In this document: positions 57,115 through 64,000 of the stretch, in pieces
Layout of the letters: each line of letters starts with the position of its first letter
Position numbering within the stretch: the stretch's first letter is position 1
Assembly (NCBI GenBank): GCA_016704325.1
Contig: JADJAG010000008.1
Span: 930,001 to 994,000 of the forward strand
Source of the DNA: Chitinophagaceae bacterium
GTDB taxonomy: Bacteria; Bacteroidota; Bacteroidia; Chitinophagales; UBA10324
Direction of reading: 5' to 3'
DNA length: 64,000 bases
The notes under the pieces: model-generated
Told to the model about the DNA's origin: nothing
What the model saw: the letters and a program-made list of their open reading frames with translations, nothing else
The model's database searches: none
Translations under genes and position numbers: made by a program

Positions 57115-58221
57115 ATGACAAACATTGAAGGCATTATAATATCTATAACAAGAAATTCAATTCTAATTGTTTTGTCTTTACAAATATCATTTTGCACAGG
57201 ACAAGTGAATGAAAAACCGGTTAATAATACAACAGAAAATGGAATAAACAATCAACAAATCAATTCAAATCAAAGCACAACATTTCCGCAAATTCACACT
57301 AATTTAAATGGAATGGTAAGGGAGTTTGTCAGGACAATGTATCAAGATAAAAAAGGGACCTATTGGTTTGGAACAAATGGAAATGGGATTATACGCTACG
57401 ATGGTAAAACACTTGAAAAAATTTCAATCGAAGGACTCCGCCCATTAAATGTTGTTAGAGAAATTGTTGAAGATAAAGCAGGACAATTATGGTTTGGGAC
57501 TGACTATGGACTCATAAAATACGATGGTGAGAAATTTAGTATATACTCAGAAAAAGATGGCCTGCAAAATGATGAAATTTGGGGACTGACAATTGACAAA
57601 AGCGGTCTCATTTGGGTTGGATCAACAGGTGGGATTAGTCTTTTTGATGGCAAAAATTTTACCCCTTTTTTATTGCCGGAAACAAAAGTTGAAAATCCAA
57701 AACCTATGCTTTCTGATAAATTGGTTTTTAAATTTTGGGAAGATAGAAATGGAACGATGTGGTTTGCTACCGATGGAAATGGAATTTTCAAATACAAAAG
57801 TGGCGAATTCATTCATTTAACATCTAAAAATGGACTTACCGACAATAATGTCGCTGATATTTTAGAAGACAAGCAAGGAAATATTTGGATTGGTACTTTT
57901 TATGGCGGTGTGAGTAAATATGATGGTAAAACATACACTAACTTCACAAAGGATGGGATTATTGAAGGTATAGAAACCTATAATTTTTGTGAAGACAGGC
58001 AGGGAAATATTTGGTTTTCAGCAGAAGGTTATGGGGTATATCGTTACGATGGAGCAAATTTCACCCAATTCACAACTGAAAACGGATTAACCACAAACGT
58101 GGTTCAAAGTATACTTGAGGATAACAAAGGTCAGCTTTGGTTCGGCACCTGGCAAGGAATAAGTATTTATGACGGAAATAATTTTATGAATGCTAAAGAC
58201 AAAGAACCTTGGACGAAGTAA
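57115..58221 (+). CDS. Two-component-regulator-propeller-repeat protein
   Basis: A 368-residue protein with a signal-peptide-like N-terminus (ILIVLSLQISFCTG, possible lipid Cys). Seven or so blades with the repeated pattern EDxxGxxWFGTxxGIxxYDGxxF, for example QGNIWIGTFYGGVSKYDG and KGQLWFGTWQGISIYDG. This is the sensor-side propeller seen in hybrid two-component systems, but no kinase or membrane domain follows, so it is a free-standing propeller. Alone between two type B palindromes. Function unknown. Confidence 0.85.
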   Translation: MTNIEGIIISITRNSILIVLSLQISFCTGQVNEKPVNNTTENGINNQQINSNQSTTFPQIHTNLNGMVREFVRTMYQDKKGTYWFGTNGNGIIRYDGKTLEKISIEGLRPLNVVREIVEDKAGQLWFGTDYGLIKYDGEKFSIYSEKDGLQNDEIWGLTIDKSGLIWVGSTGGISLFDGKNFTPFLLPETKVENPKPMLSDKLVFKFWEDRNGTMWFATDGNGIFKYKSGEFIHLTSKNGLTDNNVADILEDKQGNIWIGTFYGGVSKYDGKTYTNFTKDGIIEGIETYNFCEDRQGNIWFSAEGYGVYRYDGANFTQFTTENGLTTNVVQSILEDNKGQLWFGTWQGISIYDGNNFMNAKDKEPWTK

Positions 58222-58231
58222 AAATAACTTT

Positions 58232-58352
58232 TGCTAACATATATGGGGTTTGCGTTAGTGGGCACATAGAAGGTGCTTAATTCCTTAACTTTATTGCGGG
58301 CATACCGTTATTCGTTTCAGATGCCCACCAACGCAAAGTCCCATTCTTTAAA
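58232..58352. repeat. attC-like palindrome, type B, copy 4 (shorter)
   Basis: GGGGTTTGCGTTAGTGGGCA on the left, TGCCCACCAACGCAAAGTCCC on the right, giving about 20 paired positions. The middle is shorter than in the other copies (GTGCTTAATTCCTTAACTTT). Left AAC at 58236, right end CATTC. Downstream to 58548 no gene is seen. Confidence 0.65.
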
Positions 58353-58548
58353 AATGACAGCCATCTAATGAAGAGGTTCACTCCACTGATATTGAGACAT
58401 TCATTGCTCATAACAACATAGACGGGATGCAATAATACTTCGAATAAATCACAGACGTAATCTTCAAACGTTCAAACAACTTCATCCCTGCCCCCAACCT
58501 TGGGAAGGGAAACAGGAGGAGATGAAAGGGAAAAGAAAACAACCTGAA

Positions 58549-59698
58549 ATGAAAAACCAAATTCTGCTAACGATCTTACTTTGCACTGCTATTGCTGTTT
58601 TCTCAAGCAGTTGCGAAGAAACCAATTATGTAGTTAACTCAGAAAATATTCCGGATGCTACACAAGGGCAAATTGACGAGTTGAACAAAACGAAAAACCT
58701 TTTACTTGGAATCCAGGCTTTTGATCCGGAAGAACACACACCAGCAATACGATCTCAACACAATACATGGGGTTTATTAACTCCGGACAAAAGAAATTTA
58801 GGCGGCATATTTAATAGGTATGGCACTGAAAAGGAAATTAATGATGCGTACGATTGGAATATCCTGATTCACCCTTTTTGACGAGTATAGGTATATTTAT
58901 GATCTTGCACTTCAAAGCAGCTATAAGGATGTAAGTCAGTGGCCGGGATGCATTGACCCTGCAATTCAAATGCAACGTTGTAGTGCGGATGATTATAATC
59001 AAAACCCTTGCATGTGGGCAGAAATATCACCCTATCACCTGGTCTTAAACGATAATATCTGGTTTAAAGGAACCAATGATGAACATTGCAAAGAAGGAGC
59101 GTATTTAAAATATTATGATACTGTTGGGGTGTATGGATATCCCGTAAATGATAAAAAGCATGGTTATAATCCCGAAATTCATCCGGCTCAACAAATATGG
59201 TTTCGAAACAAATCCCGGACAAAGCCGGGCAGTCAATATTTCTGGCTCATGTTTTTGCAGGATGCTTCCCAAAGATTTGGAGATTGGGATGGTTCCCCTC
59301 TATATGGTCAGTATAAAATTGCATTCAGCATAAACCCTGACATTTTTAATGCAGCTATATTTGATCCGCTTATCATGAATATTCGTATTGCCCATCGCGA
59401 TGATTTGGTTACGCGGGAATTTTCCACTTACCGAAAAGATTGCGATAACGGCCTTTCACATACACTGGTAGTAGATGGAAGAAAATTAGTTACTGTAAAT
59501 GAAGAAGAGATAAATGAGCACGATCTGGATCTTGGAATTCAATTTGCTGAAGTTACAAAACAGCAAGATGGAACCATACAAGGATATGTGCAAATTTCTA
59601 TGGTGCTTGGTGATTATGATACTGATGAAATTGGAGTGTGTGTTTTAGAGCTGGAAGTGATCAAGGACAAGAAAAAAATCAAAACAGCTATTGATTAA
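58549..59698 (+). CDS. Hypothetical lipoprotein (one apparent frameshift)
   Basis: About 383 codons from the ATG at 58549, chosen because the signal NQILLTILLCTAIAVFSSSC starts here. The frame breaks in the T run near 58880 (LIHPF, then FDEYRYIYDLALQSSYKDVS). The mature protein has several Cys residues and DASQRFGDWDGSPLYGQYKI. I recognise no family. Last + strand gene of the accessory region. Confidence 0.65.
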
Positions 59699-60102
59699 AG
59701 GCATAGCGCTTAAATACGGTAGCTTATCTTGATAAACTTTCGACCTGTCCATCCCAGAGCTATGAGCAAGTGCCTGCGTTAGTGTCTGTGCCAGGTTGAT
59801 TTACAATATTATGGGGAGTTAATATGCAATGTTTATTTCAGGCAATTAGTCCGCCGTAATGTTTAGTGCGAAATTGTTGTGCATCCCTCACTTGGTGTTT
59901 GAAAGGACGCTTGTGCTTTGATAAAAAACAATCCGCTTAAATACTATTGAATTGATGTATAAGCCAGGTTTGTTCGGGATGAAGTATCTCGAATATTCGC
60001 TGAAGAATTAAGAATGTATCATTCAGGGAAAAAGGAACTGCTAACTATTATCTTGTTTCACATCATTTAAAAGTAAGCTGACGCTTACTGGTTTAAGGTA
60101 AG
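59699..60102. other. Gene-free right edge of the accessory region
   Basis: About 400 bp without a gene. CCTGCGTTAGTG near 59774 is a left half of the type B palindrome. No integrase, no repeat matching the left edge. Confidence 0.4.
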
Positions 60103-61524
60103 TTACTTCCCTCTTCCCTGCAGAATGGTTCTTAAAGTATACAGCAATACTCTTAGGTCGAGCATCAGCGACATGTTTTCAATATACAACAGGTCATATT
60201 TCATGCGCGCAATCATCTGTGGAAGATTTTCTGCATACCCAAATTTTACCATGCCCAATGAAGTAATGCCGGGTTGCACGCGGTGCAGGTGCTTATAATC
60301 AGTAGTCTGTTGTAATATCTGATCAATATAGTATTTGCGTTCCGGACGGGGGCCCACAATGCTCATCTCGCCCTTCAGCACATTAATAAACTGTGGCAGT
60401 TCATCCAACCGCCATTTGCGCATCACCTTACCCCAGGGAGTAATCCGAAGGTCTTCATTGGATGACAGCAGTGGCCCATTGGTTTCGGCATTGGTAAACA
60501 TACTTCTGAATTTGTAAATCCGGAATGGTTTACCATGGATGCCAATCCTTTCCTGCGAATAGATAATGTTTCCGGGCGAAGAGAGTTTCACTTTAATGGC
60601 TATAAAAAGATACACCGGCGATAACAGCACCAGCATAAAAAATGAAATCACGATATCTGCAAGGCGCTTGATGATGCATTGCCATTCAGGCATCAGCTGA
60701 GGATAAATTTCAATAAAAGAAGCGCCCAGCAGGTGATTCATGCGAACCGACCCTGCGAGAATATCATACATGTCAGGCACAATCTTGATGATCACATTTC
60801 TGTCAGCCAGTTGATTGAGGATCTCTTTCAGCTGATGATGCTCGGAAGTTTCAATTGCGACGATCACCTGCTTCACCGATTTTTCTCTTATAATTTCTTC
60901 CAGGCAGGATAACCTTCCCAATCGCGGAAGGTATGTGCTTAGTCCATTTCCATTGCCATTGGTATCAATAAAACCAATGAATTGATATCCTTGCATTATT
61001 GCTTTTCCATTAATTTCATGGTATACATCAATGGCTCTTTTGCTTCCACCAATAAAAATGGTCGGAAAATAGACAATGCCTTTCTCCATCCTTCTTTTAG
61101 CAGCATTCAAAACCAGTAATCTGCCCAATGTGGTGAGTATAAAGTGGACAAAGAAAAGTATGAATACCGATGCATAATAGTCACGATAACCTTTTATCTG
61201 ATCATCAATCAATACAGTGAAGAAAAGCAGGATGGTTCCTGCAGCAGTAACGAAGATGGTCCGGGTAATTTCTCCTACCCTGCTTTTCAGGTAAATATTG
61301 GTATAGGTTCCGGTTATATAATACAAAAGCAACCAACCCAACGGTATAATAATGATACCCTGTATAAACTTTGTATCACCCAGCAATTCCGGGAACTGTG
61401 AATAGGAATAATCATCGATGCACAATTTTCTGATAATGAAAAACAATGACCAGGCCAATACAGCCATCCCGTAATCCATCACCAGGTATGGAATCAGCCC
61501 TTTCTGTTTGAATGATTCCTGCAT
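60103..61524 (-). CDS. Exopolysaccharide polyprenyl glycosylphosphotransferase (WcaJ-like)
   Basis: A 473-residue membrane protein. It has four N-terminal spans, a nucleotide-binding-like middle domain (FPTIFIGGSKRAIDVYHEIN, GFIDTNGNGNG), then a fifth span and the bacterial sugar transferase domain: RIGIHGKPFRIYKFRSMF, TPWGKVMRKWRLDELPQFIN, VLKGEMSIVGPRPE. It moves a sugar 1-phosphate from a nucleotide sugar to undecaprenyl phosphate, the first step in making exopolysaccharide or O-antigen units. 6 bp after the lipoprotein gene in transcription order. Confidence 0.92.
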   Translation of the reverse strand: MQESFKQKGLIPYLVMDYGMAVLAWSLFFIIRKLCIDDYSYSQFPELLGDTKFIQGIIIIPLGWLLLYYITGTYTNIYLKSRVGEITRTIFVTAAGTILLFFTVLIDDQIKGYRDYYASVFILFFVHFILTTLGRLLVLNAAKRRMEKGIVYFPTIFIGGSKRAIDVYHEINGKAIMQGYQFIGFIDTNGNGNGLSTYLPRLGRLSCLEEIIREKSVKQVIVAIETSEHHQLKEILNQLADRNVIIKIVPDMYDILAGSVRMNHLLGASFIEIYPQLMPEWQCIIKRLADIVISFFMLVLLSPVYLFIAIKVKLSSPGNIIYSQERIGIHGKPFRIYKFRSMFTNAETNGPLLSSNEDLRITPWGKVMRKWRLDELPQFINVLKGEMSIVGPRPERKYYIDQILQQTTDYKHLHRVQPGITSLGMVKFGYAENLPQMIARMKYDLLYIENMSLMLDLRVLLYTLRTILQGRGK

Positions 61525-61530
61525 TCCGGG

Positions 61531-62418
61531 TTAGAAGTTTACCAGTTTAATATTATCAAGATAAATATGAGAACTTGTGTTACTGCCGTTAAATACAGCC
61601 CTTATCTGCACCTGTATCACATCTGAATCCAGATCCTGAACATCAGCACCCATGTTTAAATAAATCTTATTCCAGGTTTCTTTGGGATTGATATTCCATT
61701 TATAGAGTGAAATATTTCCAAAGCCGGACGTACCATATAAACCCACTTCAAATGCCTGGTCGCATTTGTAATTCAACTCCAGGTACACCGGGCTTCCGTT
61801 TTCGATTTCGTAAGCGTTGGCAGTTCTTCCTTCATATACCGGGTGATCGGCATCGAGATAGATGTATGCGGAATATCCTCCTTCAAAAACCAGTTCCTCT
61901 TCATTAACCCGTATGAGACTGGAATCTCCGGCAATCTGTCCGAATAAATTACCGGCTTCAAAATCTTCTATAAAACTGAACTTTGTGGCACTACGATAAC
62001 TAAACTGCGGCGTTAGCTGGTAAATCTTCTTTTCTTCCAGATCCATGGTCATGGTATCCGGAAAATAAAACGGGTAAGCTACCCGCGTAGAAGAAATGCC
62101 ATTATCCATAATCCCTGCACTAATGAGCAGGTATGTTGGGCCGTTATTCAATAATGGAAATGTGGCAGGCATCTCATAAACGCCCTGCACAGCATTTTCG
62201 GCATCAATCCATACATCTGTAATTTTATGGGAACCGGAACCCTGGCCTTCAGAAACGGAAAGCGCAACATCGTCAATCTGTAAATAAGCGGGAATCTCTT
62301 CAGCCGGATTTATAAGTTCACACGACGGCAGTATGGCTGATAAAAGCCCAACATATACCACATACCTGATGAAGGTAGAAATGTTCAAATCAAATAAGTT
62401 AACGAATTGTAAAGGCAC
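61531..62418 (-). CDS. Hypothetical lipoprotein with jelly-roll-like C-terminal part
   Basis: A 295-residue protein. Lipobox LLSAILPSC (Cys about residue 33). AYLQIDDVALSVSEGQGSGS opens a domain common in Bacteroidota surface lipoproteins. The second half (FSFIEDFEAGNLFGQIAG, SAYIYLDADHPVYEG, SSHIYLDNIKLVNF) looks like a carbohydrate-binding jelly roll. No enzyme motif. It may act in the export or binding of the polysaccharide made through its neighbour. Confidence 0.7.
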   Translation of the reverse strand: MPLQFVNLFDLNISTFIRYVVYVGLLSAILPSCELINPAEEIPAYLQIDDVALSVSEGQGSGSHKITDVWIDAENAVQGVYEMPATFPLLNNGPTYLLISAGIMDNGISSTRVAYPFYFPDTMTMDLEEKKIYQLTPQFSYRSATKFSFIEDFEAGNLFGQIAGDSSLIRVNEEELVFEGGYSAYIYLDADHPVYEGRTANAYEIENGSPVYLELNYKCDQAFEVGLYGTSGFGNISLYKWNINPKETWNKIYLNMGADVQDLDSDVIQVQIRAVFNGSNTSSHIYLDNIKLVNF

Positions 62419-62509
62419 AACGACGCTCCGGGAAGGTTAGTATGAGATGGGCTAAAAAAATTTAATTACCATAAATAGGCCGGTGTGGCAATAGATAATT
62501 GTCTGGTTT

Positions 62510-63484
62510 TCAGGAGTTGGTACGTTCAATTTTATCCATAATCTGGTAAGCAATATTCATGGCATTGTATCCATCGAGCAGGGTTACAGGTGGCTCTTTA
62601 TCCGATACTATGGCATCATGAAAAAGTTCCAGTTCCATCTTTATGGCATTAATGGGCTTTACATCAGGCCGTTCAAAATTGATAACCTTGGTTTCATGCT
62701 CGGCTGTTTGTAACTCTATAGCGAACGGGTTGTCGCTTTCACGTTTATCGGAAAGGCGAATTACCTCTGCTTTTTTGTCAAGGAAATCGATGCTGATATA
62801 CCCATCGCGTTGAAACATGCGCATTTTACGCATTTGTTTCAATGAAATTCTGCTTGCGGTAATATTGGCTACGCAACCATTGTCGAACTCAATCCTGGCG
62901 TTTGCAATATCCGGTGAAGAAGAGATGACAGCAACACCACTGGCACTTATGCGTTTTACTGTTGATTTTACCACGTTCAGGATAATATCAATATCATGTA
63001 TCATTAAATCCAATACGACCGGAACATCAGTACCGCGCGGATTAAATTGCGCTAACCGGTGCGTCTCAATAAACATCGGGTTAAGAAAATAAGGCTTGAT
63101 GGCAAGAAAAGCAGGATTGAAACGCTCCACATGCCCGACTTGTGCCTTAATGCGCGCTTCATCGGCCAGCTTCATTAATTCGTGTGCCTCCTCAAGTGTA
63201 TTGGCCAATGGCTTTTCTACAAAGATGTGCCTCGATTTTTTGATGGCCTTTACAGCACATTCATAATGTGAAAGGGTATTGGTTACGATGTCAACGGCAT
63301 CGGATGCATCAATGAGCTCATCAAGGCTCGTAAATCGTTTCACGCCGAATTCGCGAGCTGCCTGGTTGGCATTTTCATCATTGGGGTCAAAAAAACCAAC
63401 CAGCTCAAAATCCTTAATTTCACGGATGAGTTTTAGATGAATTTTTCCTAAATGCCCCGTGCCAAGCAATCCAATCTTAACCAT
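62510..63484 (-). CDS. Gfo/Idh/MocA-family oxidoreductase
   Basis: A 324-residue protein. NAD(P)-binding Rossmann fold MVKIGLLGTGHLGKIHLKLI, DAVDIVTNTLSHYECAVKAI, HIFVEKPLANTLEEA with the conserved Lys, AQVGHVERFNPAF, and LDLMIHDIDIILNVV with the active-site His. Substrates are usually sugars or their nucleotide forms. The neighbours suggest a polysaccharide precursor. Confidence 0.92.
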   Translation of the reverse strand: MVKIGLLGTGHLGKIHLKLIREIKDFELVGFFDPNDENANQAAREFGVKRFTSLDELIDASDAVDIVTNTLSHYECAVKAIKKSRHIFVEKPLANTLEEAHELMKLADEARIKAQVGHVERFNPAFLAIKPYFLNPMFIETHRLAQFNPRGTDVPVVLDLMIHDIDIILNVVKSTVKRISASGVAVISSSPDIANARIEFDNGCVANITASRISLKQMRKMRMFQRDGYISIDFLDKKAEVIRLSDKRESDNPFAIELQTAEHETKVINFERPDVKPINAIKMELELFHDAIVSDKEPPVTLLDGYNAMNIAYQIMDKIERTNS

Positions 63485-63562
63485 GATATCTTCAGGATTA
63501 TTCTTAAAATTCCGGCAAAAATAAGTAATTGAAGCTGAGCATTAACAAAAATCAATGCATTA

Positions 63563-63741
63563 GGGTGTACGACAATTCGTTCATCTTGATAGCCAATGGT
63601 TGGTGGGTTAAATGGTTAAATTGCTAAATGGTTAAATTGCTGCGGCGAAGCCGATCACTTGCTATTCTGTAATCACTACGCTGCTTTACTCAAATACTCA
63701 ATTTCAACACCCTATAATCAATATCCAATTTGTCGTACACC
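63563..63741. mobile_element. MITE-like repeat family, copy D
   Basis: Ends GGGTGTACGACAATTCG and CCAATTTGTCGTACACC. Shortest copy (179 bp), with only a few TAAATGGT units, then GCTGCGGCGAAGCCGATCAC and the ACTCAAATACTCAATTTC tract. Same orientation as copy A. No target duplication seen. Confidence 0.8.
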
Positions 63742-63808
63742 AAATCCTCCTGACTGAATTCCTTTTTCATTTGTTCTGCTTACCTTTATGCAACAAAAAA
63801 CTATAGCA

Positions 63809-64000
63809 ATGATACAGGACCTGATTAAAGAACATGCCGGAGAGATCACAAATCTTCTTGGAAGCAAGTATGGATTGGATAGCAAAACAGCTTCCAGCGC
63901 TTCTTCAACCATTACAGATACCGTAGGTAGTTTTGTCACCGATCAGCTTAGCTCGGGAAAACTGGACCTTTCTACGCTTGCTGACCTCTTCAACAAGAAT
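63809..64000 (+). CDS. DUF937-like protein (3' end beyond window)
   Basis: 64 codons to the window edge: MIQDLIKEHAGEITNLLGSK, YGLDSKTASSASSTITDTVG, SFVTDQLSSGKLDLSTLADL. A helical bundle start, as in DUF937-type proteins, which begin with a similar 'xLxxxVxE' helix. An in-frame ATG at 63788 would add seven residues. Confidence 0.6.
   Translation, partial: MIQDLIKEHAGEITNLLGSKYGLDSKTASSASSTITDTVGSFVTDQLSSGKLDLSTLADLFNKN

Noticed and set aside
51000..59700. An integron integrase gene
   Set aside because: Every plausible frame was read and none shows tyrosine recombinase motifs; the array hypothesis rests on the sites and layout only.

Overview
The window looks like the chromosome of a member of the Bacteroidota, probably of the Chitinophagia/Sphingobacteriia kind. 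The grounds are a SusC/SusD pair, -7 promoter boxes of the form TAnnTTTG, many lipobox proteins and a GyrB of Bacteroidota type. I cannot name the genus. Many genes, including the essential gyrB, carry one-base shifts at short homopolymers. The sequence therefore appears to contain leftover indel errors, and single frameshifts should not be read as proof of pseudogenes.

Region 1 (1-23.5 kb) is a carbohydrate locus. It holds a GH13 alpha-amylase (cut by the window edge), a GH31 alpha-glucosidase-like enzyme, SusC and SusD, two GH53 endo-beta-1,4-galactanases, a GH2 beta-galactosidase, galM, galK, galT, a sodium/sugar symporter and a second GH13 enzyme. Read together: galactan is cut outside or at the cell surface, oligomers enter by SusCD, GH2 releases galactose, and the symporter with GalM-GalK-GalT feeds it to the Leloir pathway. 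The GH13/GH31 enzymes add alpha-glucan breakdown. Between the amylase and GH31 lies a group II intron whose reverse transcriptase is replaced by about 1.1 kb of G/C low-complexity sequence. The intron sits exactly at the edge of a 180-bp inverted-repeat element.

Region 2 (23.5-31.8 kb) is mostly housekeeping: tRNA-Arg(CCG), a class III aminotransferase framed by 8-bp satellite tracts, an MBL-fold lipoprotein, an S51 peptidase, a DUF4468-like protein, gyrB and a small secreted PepSY-like protein. It also holds two copies of a MITE-like family (TIR GGGTGTAYGACAAATTG) with 8-bp satellites inside.

Region 3 (31.8-59.7 kb) is an AT-rich accessory region with every gene on the + strand. It holds a type III restriction-modification system (damaged mod, intact res). 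Next comes an operon-like block of HAD phosphatase, SDR, SIR2/IF-2B fusion, APH-like kinase, an unrecognised protein and an S-4TM-like membrane effector. This runs directly into a Gabija-like OLD-nuclease/UvrD-helicase pair, each gene broken by a near-identical IS66-family copy. A cassette-like series follows: lipoprotein, nuclease, small zinc protein plus VOC protein, HigBA-type toxin-antitoxin, Xre/RES toxin-antitoxin, propeller protein, lipoprotein. Long imperfect palindromes that resemble attC sites separate them. No integrase gene is visible.

Region 4 (60.1-64 kb, mainly - strand) has a polyprenyl glycosylphosphotransferase, a lipoprotein, a Gfo/Idh/MocA oxidoreductase, another MITE copy and the start of a DUF937-like gene. 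The most promising new biology is the HAD-SDR-SIR2/IF-2B-kinase-S-4TM block and the attC-like cassette series.
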